From positions 35,533,501-35,597,500 of the forward strand of contig NC_091966.1 in the NCBI RefSeq assembly GCF_036711975.1: DNA of 64,000 nucleotides, given 5' to 3'. A program made the translations under genes and the position numbers. This document shows, in pieces, positions 14,401-26,400 of the stretch. Each line of letters starts with the position of its first letter. Within the stretch, counting starts at the first letter, position 1. The DNA comes from Onthophagus taurus (taxonomy: Eukaryota > Arthropoda > Insecta > Coleoptera > Scarabaeidae). The notes under the pieces are model-generated. The model was not told the origin of the DNA. It did no database searches and worked only from the letters and a program-made list of their open reading frames with translations.

Positions 14401-17400
14401 CGTTTGCTTCAAAAAGTTCCACCACCACTTTCTAAAAGTTTCTAGAATCTCTACTTTGATCAATATAATCGTGAAATGTTTTATGCTAATGTGTTATTAT
14501 GAAAGAGATAACTAAGGCAAAATTTTAAATATGCTAACTCATTTCGAAACTATTATTAGATTTTAAAATAAATACATCTGTTAATTACGATTTTTACAGA
14601 TACATAATTACGTTATTAGTGATACACTACGTTATAATTGGAAAATAATTGCTTTGATAAACACAGATGATGATGTCTGTTGCTGTCGTCAATAATACGG
14701 ATAAATTATTTTTCAACCAATTCTACTCCGATGTTTATCGTTAAAATTAGCGAAAAAATTAAACGTCGCAGCACGACAATAATTATTATACGCGGTTTGG
14801 TTGTTTTCGAAAGAAAAACACATGGTTTTAAACCATCCTGTCACGCTAAGGAACGTATTTACACAAGATTTAGATTAAACGTGGACTTAGATACGGGTGG
14901 GCAGCTGTTCCTCTATTGTACAACTTAAAAAGAAATATATAAAAATAAAAAAAAACTTGAGTAGCATCGGATGTTTTCATTCCGATTTTAAGTGGTCTCA
15001 TTTAAATCGAAATTTATACGATTTTAGCTCTTTCAACGATGGGCAACATTTGCGTAATCTTCGTTTATAAGTGAAGTAATCCGTCGATGCCATAAATACC
15101 GATAAAACACGCAGATACCGTGCTAACGAGATATATTCTAACGGGTCGTTCGTTGTTTGTGAGTTCCCGTTATCAAAGTGAAAATATATACGTTATTATC
15201 GTCCGGGATTTGTATAAGATTACCGATATTTAGCCGATTGTCTATTTAACCATGTCTCTTTCTTTTTCTCTTCTAGTTCTCTTTTCTTTTACAACATTAC
15301 AAAAAGGTTTTGCAAATAATGTCTTTTGATACTTTACGCGTAAATGCACTTACTCAAAAACAACGTTTAAAAAACCATGCGGAAGTTTTCTTTTTGTTAA
15401 AACTTGGACTGCACATGTTCTATTTAACGCACTCAATCGACTTTGATGCGTGTGAGGGTGTAAGTGCAACGTATTACAAGGACACTGTGTGTGTGTGGGT
15501 TCAATGACTGTCTGACTCTCTGTTTCTGGGTAATCTATCATCGTTACACACTCTGTCCAGCTTTTAAAATGTTATAGTAGTGTAAACGTTTAAGTAAATA
15601 ATATATTTTTGGGTTATCAAAAAGAAAAATTATATAGTAAAATCTCGATATAACTAGGGTAAATAATACAAATTTATAATTTGCACTTTAACTGTTTGAA
15701 TGAATAATTTTAATAAACACAAATTCGGTCTACCTGTGTTTATATTAAGGTTGGTAGAATCTAAGAGGACTGCTACATCCTGGGAAGAGGTGCAAAGCTC
15801 GAAGGACCGTTCATGACGTCAGCGCTCAATAACAATAACTATCACTAATACTAGACCTAGAACTAGAAACATTCGGGTTTAGCCGTACGTCTCTTAAGAC
15901 GGCTAAATCCGAATGATTCTAGTTCTAAGTCTAGTTAATGCTAGTGTTAGTTCTCGTTTTAGCTGTTATTTAGAGTTAGATTGTTGCTTCTTGTTTATAA
16001 AACTATCACTAAACATAGAACGAGAATCATTCGGGTTTAGCCGTACGTCTCTTAAGACGGGTAAATCCGAATGGTTATAGTTCTAGATCTAGTGTTACTT
16101 CTAATGCTAGTGTTAGTTCTAGTTTTAGCTGTTATTCGGCGTTAAATTGTTGCATATTGTTCATAAAACTAAAACTAGAACTAACACTAGACCTAGAACT
16201 AGAAACATTCGGGTTTAGCCGTGCGTCTGAAGACGCAGTTAGTTCTAGTTTTACACTAACACTGTTACTATATAGAACAAACACTATACCTAGAATTAGA
16301 ATCATTCGGGTTTAGCCGTCTTTAGAGACATGCGGCTAAACCCAAATGATTCTAGTTCTAGGTATAGTGTTAGTTCTAGTTTTGCACTTGCACTGTAACT
16401 AGAACTAACACTATACCTAAAACTAGAATCATTTGGGTTTAACCGTACGTCTCTTAAGACTACTAAATCCGAATGGTTATAGTTCTAGATCTAGTGTTAC
16501 TTCTAATGCTAGTGTTAGTTCAAATTTTAGCGGTTATTCGGCGTTAAATTGTTGCATATTGTTCATAAAACTAAAACTAGAACTAACACTACACCTAGAA
16601 CTAGATACATTCGGGTTTAGCCGTGCGTCTGAAGCCGCAGTTAGTTCTAGTTTTACACTAACACTGTTACTATGTAGAACTAACACTATACCTAGAACTA
16701 GAATCATTTGGGTTTAGCCGCCCGTCTCGAAAGACGGCTAAACCGGAATGATTCTAGTTCTAGGTATAGTGTTAGTTCTAGTTTTGCACTTGCACTGTAA
16801 CTAGAACTAACATATTTGAACATATTTGAACTAACACTAGACCTAGAACTAGAATCATTCGGGTTTAGCCGTCTTTAGAGACGTGCGGCTAAACCCAAAT
16901 GATTCTAGTTCTAGGTCTAGTGTTAGTTCTAGTTTTAATTGTTATTCAAAGTTAGATTGTTGTATATTTTTATTAAACTAAAAGTGGTACTAACACTAGA
17001 TCTAGAACTAGAAACATACAGGTTTAGCCGTCTTAAGAGACGCAAGGCTAAATTCAAATGTTTCTAGTGCTAGATCTAATGTTAGTTCTACTTTTCGTGC
17101 AATACACCGTTATATTGAGGTTTTGCTATAGTTATAAATAAATAAAAATTGAAATAAAAGCAATATTTAAAGTATTCAGTGATACAGCTTATTACAACTT
17201 ATATTTGTCTTATTATAACATGTATATTTATATAATTTAAAAATGAGTGTACATTGGTTTAAGTTGTTTAATTTCCTTGTAGTAACGAATGTAATCAACG
17301 CCAAATAAACATCAAAACTTTCCGACGGTTCGAAAGTAACTTTTAATGAGAAAAGTTTTCTGCTTTGCCTCCCACCAAAGTTGTTTCTCTACGTTATATC

Positions 17401-20400
17401 TAACCATTTCTTGTCTTTAATGAGTGGCTAAAAACGAAACCAACCAAAAACAAAACGTTATATAATAAAATTTAGTGTATTATAACGTTTTGAGAAATAA
17501 ATCTTAAAAACATAACCATTGGCATGGTAACAGTGGTCATATTAAATACTTGATTCATGCCGTTTCTTTTTTTTTCCCGTTAACGACTTTATAATTAACG
17601 TCTCCAATTGACGTGTCGACTCGGGTATGACTTGCGATTTCGGGTTCCTTTTAGGAAGGTGCCCGCGAGGTGGGTGCCAAGCCCCCTTTTTGCGAGAAGA
17701 GAAAATGCAATGTGTGCAAATCGTTGCGGCGTTTATTGTGCAGAAGGAAAGAGACCCGGCCCCCCAAGGTTCGTTGACCTCCACCGGAGTGGTCTCTCGG
17801 TGCACTGGCACATACGCGCGTATACGTGCTCAGCACGTTCGATATGACCATACGATGCTGATGGTTCAGCTCTCCTCCATTGGTTTTCTCTCTACAAGGT
17901 AGTTTTCATGGTACATATACTTCGGTGTACCGCATGATGTGTTGTCCCGGTATCAAGATCGAACGCGCCCCCCCGGAGTCAAAGTGATGCGATTACTAGA
18001 TTAGTTTTTTGGTCATAAAATGACAGAATAATTTTAATAACAAATTAAAATAAATTGGCAAGCTTGATAACATCTAATAAAATTCTGCGTTGATCTATCA
18101 ACTAAATCATTGCTTAATATGAGGTTAACCGCGAAGTTTCACTTTTTGATTGGCTGACGAAGCATGTTAATGTTTCCTTATTTTAATGACGCCAATCAAA
18201 CTTTATTTGACATTAAAGCATATAGTTAAAGTTCGTTAATTTAATGTGCGGTTTAATAACGCATTTTTGTTAATATGCCCCTTTTAATCGTAAATTAGGT
18301 ATGATTTCAATCTTTACAATAAATGCTAATTTTGAGTCCATCAACTTAATCGATGCTTTAACAAGTTAATATTTTACAGTATGTTAATACTTCATAATTA
18401 ACGATTTTTATTAAGGCTAATAATAAATTCACTCATATCTTGGTCATTTTTAACGATTTTTTCAAGGTCTATTCTCAAGGATTTTTAATGAAAATCAAAT
18501 AATTCATATTGATGATTGCGTAATCCAACCCAACCCTTGACATTATAGGATTTTTATACAGTTGAGTTTATGCGGATTAAAAATTTTCTAGATAATCTCG
18601 ATTTCAACCGTTGTTCATGATTGCTGTCGATGATCTCTATGGTGGCAGTACCATGATTCCTAAATTGATGCATCCCTAAAATTAAGTCTCATGTATCCAA
18701 ACGGATTTCAGTATTTGGGTATGTTTATTGGTAAACTTGACACATTTGTATTTATTCAACTATACATATAGCAACATTGTGGCTATATTATTTGACATAT
18801 TAGAACGATTGAGGTTAAATGCATTAATGATGCGCACTGGCAGTCCAGATAAGTCTTTCCACAGTAACTGATCCATCGATTTGTCAACCTCTACTGATAA
18901 ATGCAGTTCTTATTAAGTCTGCAACTGTGGCATGAGTCAATAATTTTGCTTCCCGAAAAAATGAACCCTAAACTTTAAATTATGAGATCGTACTAATGCA
19001 CTAATCTTTGGGAAGTAATGTGCTCCTATCATGGTGATGCGCTATGTGCTAGGTACATACACTATTGCATTTATGTACAATAGTCAAAACGATTTAGTTT
19101 GTTGCTTCTGATTTAATCTTTTCCATTAAATCTTCAAAATGGGAAGTTGTTGAATATTCTGCTCTTTGCACGTCGATTTATTTGAGCTACTATTTGACGC
19201 ATCTTTCTGGAACTTCTTTTTGAAGTGTTATAGTACCATTACGACAGATTGACGTGCATAAAATTCATACACAGCACAAGGTTTCTCAGTATAAACCTGA
19301 TATATGCATGAATGGAACAAAAGGAAAGGCGAATAAAACAAAACCAACCTGATAAGTTATATATTTTTCTTTCAATCTTTAAAATAAATGCTAATGCTTC
19401 ATACTTAATGATTTTTATAAAGGCTAAGGATATTTAGCATGCAACCAATATCACAGTATAGGTATTAAAATACATGATTTGTGTCTTTGGTTGCATACTT
19501 GCAATGATGACGTCGGGTACGATAATTAATTAACACACTGTACACTGTTGCATCTCTGTACAATAGTCAAAGCTGCTCAGTTTGTCAATGAGGCTGGGAG
19601 AAATTGTGAGCAATAATCTTTTAATCTTTTCCATAAAATCTTCAAAATGGTCAGTTGTAGAATTTTCTGCTCTTTCCACGTCGATTTATTTGGGTTTCGT
19701 GTGAAAGGCCCTTATGCTCTCAACCTTTTCTTAACTGTCAGAAGACGACCTGCTGATTTTCTTTTATAAACACATCTTGTAGTTTTAAATTGCCTATACC
19801 ATCGCCGAATGCAGTTGATACTTGACGCATCTTTCTGGAACTTCTTTTTGAAATGTTATAGCACCGTTACGACAGATTGACGTGCATCAAATTCATACAC
19901 AACACAAGGTTTTTCAATATAAACCTGATATATGCATGAATGGAACAAAAGGAAAGGCGAATAAAACAAAACCAACCTGATAAGTTATATATTTTTCCCG
20001 ATGCAGAGTTTATACTTTCCTGTTTAATTTCGAAATATATCTCTAACAGAAAGGATTTCAATTACTTACACCATACTTTATCAGAGTCCTTCACCATATT
20101 TTTTTACATGTGGTGGAGTAGACTGCCTTCTCCACTATGGGATTTTCAATTATATCTCTATTTCTGCGATGATCAAATGTTTTTCAGAAAACCAAAATGA
20201 TTTTTTTAATTTCTTGAGAAATAATCTTTCGTAGAGTTTTGAGATGACAGTGTAACTTCATCATCATTTTCCACATCATTAGTCATCTTAATACTAACTT
20301 ATGGAAGTTGTTTCATAACTTTTCTGATAATAAAAGGGCTTTTTTTTTGGATTGTTATTTGTTTTAGTTTCGAAATATACTTCTCTTTAGAGAAATAGTC

Positions 20401-23400
20401 CTAATAATTATATCTTCTTGTTCTGCTTCGATCTAGGTTGGAGGATCTTCTCCATCATTGAACGACCATTTGTAGATATTTAGCAAATCTTTTTGATTTT
20501 TATCTCGAACTTCTTTATTTCTATCTTCATTTTTAATTGATGGGTTGGGTTAGGTTGCTGGTGTTGTAATACCATTTTCTTCTAAATTTTGTGAGATGAA
20601 ATCTCCATTTCCTTTGGGCAGTTGTTTCCATTTATTCTAGACCTAATCTCAGGAGTATTTTTCCAAATAGCCTGCTGTATATACTTGGCAGAAAGTGAAA
20701 TTCTGCACTTCCATCTTTTGCTGCATTAATACTAATTAGAGTTATTCTCTTCTTAATTCTTTGAGTAAGTTAATAGCTACAATTTAAGTTGATTCCCAAC
20801 TCCTCTACTCCATTTACAATTATTTTATAGTTTTTTGTTCATAAAAGTATTCATATTTTATCGATGCACTTTAATCCATTTTTTAAATTTATTCCCAATT
20901 CAAAATATACATTCTGCATATCATTTACTTGAAGCTGTTTTGATTAGTTAGTCATTCCTTTTTAAATTCAGAATTATATTATGCCGCAAAATAGTACTTG
21001 CTCATTTAGTGTCCTTGCACTATTTTCTTGAAACAGTGCATTATTCTATTGTATTAAAATCGCCTCATTTGGTATTGGTGCTGACTGTACTTGCGAATAC
21101 ATTATTCATTTAGCGATAACTTACGCCCACCGTTGTCCGTCGATGGATTTCGCGAATATGACACCTGCTTATCACTTCGATTCGTAACCCCCGATATTTC
21201 CATCTCTATAAATTTAACATTTAACAATATCAATGAGTAAAGCATCAAAAATATTCTTTGTTTATATAAATCGATCGATCAATTGATAACTCCTTATACC
21301 ATACCCAATTAAATTACCATGTTATCATAACTATCTCAAAATCAATTATATAGTCATCATCTACAAATTGATGATTCATTATGATTACTTCATAGAATCA
21401 TAGATAATAACATCGAATAAAATGAATATTTCGCAACTTTAGCACGAAATTTATTGATAAACTTAAAGTTTCATTATTATAACGAAATAACCCTGTATAT
21501 ATCGATGCTTATTATTATAAATGAAATGGAAATAGATCACTTATTTTAAAAACGAAAACAAATTGTAAGGTGTTGACTTTCATTTTTAAGGTTTTGATAC
21601 TAAAATATTTTTAACCAACTTTAAAATTTATTTATGCCGCTGAAAAACAGTGAAAAAAATATGTAAGTATACGCAGACGCGTTGGCAGACCGACAAATAA
21701 CTGATTACAGTATCCCGAATATCGTACGATACGATTTTCTAATATTAAATTTTAGTATTTATAGACGCGAGTGGTTTTATTTATTTTTCGTTTTTTTAAC
21801 ACTTTTTAAATGAATCGAATCAGACTCGTGTGCCATCTCCACTTTTCTTTGAATCATAACTGTTTTATTTTGTATTTTTACCGCCGCTATTTAAAGTTAT
21901 TTCATTCTTATCAAGAAAACACCATAAACAATAGTTTTTAATCTACATGAGGACCCCTATAACCATCGTCGACGTGTTAACATTGTAATAAAACAAACAT
22001 ATTCTCCTATCTCTTTATCCCGTTCCTTCACCGCCCCGGTATTTCCTTATCTTCTTTGTTAAACGTATACAAATTATTATAAATGATTTTCCTTCGAATG
22101 ATAAATTTAATGTCGTTGCCCGTTCAAAATGAAGGTGAAGAGAAATAGAAAAAACCATCGCGTTTCCGCGTATATTTTACGTAACGAATTCGTGTTCGAA
22201 TATATTACACGTTCTGTGATGGAATAAAATAGTAGTTTTGGCTTGAGAGCAACAACACGACGTATTTTTGTGGTCACAACCACACGCGTCTATAAAGAGG
22301 ACGATAACCTTGTTGGTTTGATGGAGAATTGCTGGACCACTCCTAGGCTAAAAGTAAAAAAAAAGTTTTTAAGACGAGAAATTTTAGATAAATCAATCGT
22401 GTTTTTACTATTAGTGTCAGAAAATCCATAAAAATTTTCTTTTAATGTGAAGTGTATTGTCAACACGGGGTTTAGCTATTATATTCTCTTTGATAATGTT
22501 GATAGAAGTTAATTTTTATAGCTTTTAAATTTTATTTAAAAAAATTAAACATGAAAATTAAAATAAAAGTATCATTTTAATGTTTAAAGTGTCAGAAAAG
22601 TAAATTAAATGTCAAAGATAAATCAAAATTATTGATAAAATCAGTTTCTTGGATTTGATTAGGTTTTTATGAAAATTTTCAGCTAATATTAAACATCTTT
22701 ATTAAAACTATGATTTTAGGTGAAGTTGTGTGGATATCACATAGTTTTATTGCACTTCTGTTGCTTAATACTAAAATTTCGGTTATATTTTGAAGTTTTG
22801 ATGAAGTTCTTTTAATTTGGTTAGGTTGCGAGAAAGTTTTTTGAGTTAATATCAACTTTTTTCCTTGATAGCAACGTTTCATTCTATGTTAAATAGAATA
22901 GATATTCTTTAATTTGGGCACGTTACAATGAAGTTTCGTAGCTTTAGTATTATTTCATTGAAGTTTTTCTCGTTATTAATAAATTTTTGAATTAAATACT
23001 TTATATTCAATCAAGCTTTTATTGAATCAAATCGAAATAATTGCTAAAACATTAATGAAGTTCTTAAATAGTGCTTCTAAAATTGAAGTTTCGAGCTTGT
23101 TCTATCGTTATCAAAAAAATTTTTGCATAAATATGAGGTTTCGATGAAGTTATTATTGAATTAAATCAATGTGCGATGAAGTTTCTTGAATTATATTCAA
23201 ATTTTTGATAAAAAGCTGCGAATTAAAAATGAAGATTCGGCGATGTCTTCAATTTGATCACTTTTCAATCAAGTTTTTATGTTAAACTTCTTGTTGGCAA
23301 TTAAAGTTTAATAGTGTTGAAGTTCCTTTCATTGATACTATATTGTTTAGGTTTGGTTAGATTTGAATGCAATTTTTAGGATAACATTGAATTATCTGTT

Positions 23401-26400
23401 CAAAATTTAGGTTTTGATGAAGTTTTATATGTTATGTTTGGTATAATGAACTTTTTTTTACTTACAGCTAATATTTCTGTTATAATTAATTAAGTCCATG
23501 AATTTTTTTGAATTAACATTAATTTTTCAGATCAAAATTAAGATTTTAATGCTGTTTTAAAGACTTCATGTAGGTTCATTTATTTCATTCTAAAGTTTCG
23601 ATTATAATTTGAAGTTTTGATAAAGTTTCTTGGATATGGCTTCATTTCGATGAAGTTTTTGGATAAATATTGTCCAATGTAACAAAATTGTGGTAACTGC
23701 ATTTAGTTTTATTGCAATTCCTTAGGTTGATACCAAACATTCGGTTACATTTGACGTTTTGATGAAGTTCCTTTATCTCTATTAGGTTTCATTGAAGTTT
23801 TTGAGTTAATATTAAATATTTTGATCGGTACTAAGTCATTTCGATAGGTTTTTTCAGTGAAGTTTTTTGAGTTAATTGTGTTATCTTTAGTCAATAATAC
23901 ATTTTTGAGTAAACTTTAAAGTTTGGATTAAGTCAAATTTTGTCCATATTGCCGTCATGATGAACAACCTTAACTCCATGTCTGACCTGATCTTCTCCTG
24001 TTCTTCCTCTTCATCTCGTAAATTATCATCATCTTCCTAGACATCAAAACAAATCCGATTGAATGCGGATTATGTCGAGAATTAACTTCAACAAACGTCT
24101 TCAAAACTTAGTCGAGCTAGCATATCCCTTCAAAATGAGTAGATATATCAACTTTCCATCGTGAGTGCAGAATTCTGGAAGATCCTGATCTTAACAGAAA
24201 GTTTAATGAACTAAATCATAATGCCCAAAATATGTTATGGCCAAAATATCAAAAATTGTCAAAAAACGCCCAAGCCACGATCAATGCAGAAAATATTTTT
24301 TTACTGAAAATTTTTCGTTCTACTAACTTAACAAAACTATATTAGATGATGAGTTTGTAGCTGCTTTGTCGACCTCAAATTATACACAATACTCGTTTGC
24401 TATCCTAAAAGTAAATCCTAAAAATTGGTTATTTGATTGTAGCTTCTCGGCCCTAATAAATAACTATTATGTTAAAAAATATTTATTACCTGTTATCATA
24501 TATTAATTTAGGTATGATAAGGAACTTTTTTCAATTCAATTTTTTGCCATAAAAAGCATGTCAATAGATATTCGTAATTAATTTCACATATATCCATCAT
24601 AATAAAGTTGATGAACCCAACAATAAAATGCCACCAATCACATAGAGTGTAAAAGAATCTTGTTGTTGTTACAACAAAATATGCTTATTTATTTTTTACG
24701 TATTATTTCCATGTATTAGTTCAACAAGCTTGTTTATCCAAAGAAATTCGATAAGTCTATTTTTTGCTCTTTTCCGCCATTTAAAGTTTACAGTATCCAG
24801 TTGCAGAAAACCGAGTAAATATCACCAAAGTGCACATGTGCACACTAAAGCCACGGGGTATTGTGTTACAACAAATCGTAACATCTCGCGAACTTTGAAA
24901 TGTTTCTATGTAAAACAAAATAACACTCAAAACATTAAAGGTATTAAATTTCCCATAAATCATCACAATTTAAGAATGTGACCACTTAAACCTTAAAACA
25001 TGTTTGGTTCGATATATATACTTTTTTTGTCTAAAATAAATATATCAGATTATCAGTTCCTGATTGAAACTTTATCAAAGTTTCCACGTGAAAAATAAAA
25101 ACTTAATCGAGGTCACCTTTATTAGAAAAAAGATGACACTTTTATCTACACACATACATTTATTTTTATATATATATATATATATTTCTGCCAACACGTG
25201 TACGAATAAAATAAAAACATTTTTTTAAAGAGAAAAAAATCTGGGTCATTCACCAAAACTTTATTTTTCTTTTTAAATATATTTTCGAAGAGAGGCCCTC
25301 GAAGGTCACGCAGTCGTTGGAGCGAAAATAAATCAACGAATAATAAATGCAACTCGAACTGAATCATCATTGTTCGTTTGTGTGTTTCAAACCGGGGGCC
25401 CCGCATTCAAAACACTTTTATCACCATTGCAAATGGCAATTGTTTATTAACTGATAATTATTTATGAAGGACGTCGTCGTGTGAGTAAACAGTTTTATAA
25501 CAATCGAGAACGATTAACTAATCTAGCTTTAATACGCATTTTTTTTAATTATTTCAATTTTTCTTAAAAACGTTTTTTCTTTGTTTCAGACGCATACTCT
25601 CTTTGTGGATGCGTTTCTTCAAAATAATCGCCTCGACCACGTTAGCCAGGTAATGGGGTTCCATCCTGCGTATTTGGACCACTTCCTTAAGACTCAAAAC
25701 TTCATTTTGAGAGGTGATGGACCACTTCCTTATGCCTATAGACATTATATTGCCATTATGGTAAGTACAAATAAAAAGTGATGAAAGAGTTAGAATAAAA
25801 GATTGGGAGGAAAGTTATTACGATATTCTTCTTTTAATACGATAAACAAAATCTTGCTGCTTCCATTTAACACGGCCATCGTTTACAAAACATACCGTAA
25901 TGATTACAACTAGGCGCCTTTTTATAAACATTTGTGCGTTATATCTTTCTCTATTGGACATAAACAGGAAATTCCATGGGTTGTAATGATTATACGAAAA
26001 TATCTAATGAAATCTTTTTTTAATTTTATTTTGAATTTTTTTTAGGCTGCTGGTCGCCATCAGTGTAGCTATTTAATATCCCTTCAAAAACAAGAATTTC
26101 TTCTCCAAGGGGGTAACCCGGATTGGTTGAAAGGGCTGGAACACATTCCGGCCAAGCTACGCAATCTGTATGATATCGCAAAGATCTTAGCTCATCGGCC
26201 GTGGCTTCTCAACAAATCACACATCGCCAAATTGACCAAATGTAATGATAGTTGGTCTTTGGCCGAAGTCGTCCACGCAATCGTCATCTTAGCACACTTC
26301 CATTCGCTTTGTTCTTTCGTCTTTTCATGCGGCGTCAACCAAGAGGTCGATCAAGCTGGTGGATATCGATATGAAACACAAGATGAAGTTCATAGAGCCG

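Larger units (their letters stand above)
5518..25589 (+). other. Sestrin intron 1, 20 kb
   Basis: Donor GTAAGTG at 5518, acceptor TTGTTTCAG ending at 25589. No conserved coding sequence was found inside. Its recognisable contents (tandem repeat, TIR elements, hairpin array, GC-rich island, transposase scraps, degenerate repeats) are listed separately. The remaining parts, including 5.5-7.5 kb, 10.0-12.2 kb, 14.1-15.6 kb and 20.1-22.6 kb, show nothing I can name. Several stretches of higher complexity (11.64-11.82, 14.98-15.25 and 21.1-21.2 kb) could be enhancers. Confidence 0.8.

Noticed and set aside
15310-15541. Overlapping 65- and 63-codon frames on opposite strands
   Set aside because: Neither resembles a protein, and they cannot both be conserved; they are most likely chance.
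15780-17100. CRISPR-like regular repeats
   Set aside because: The units are hairpins with variable spacing inside a eukaryotic transposon, not short repeats with unique spacers, and the genome is an insect's.
17542-17902. Four overlapping open frames of 66-91 codons
   Set aside because: Overlap in several phases on both strands is expected from GC-rich DNA with few stops. No frame has a recognisable domain.
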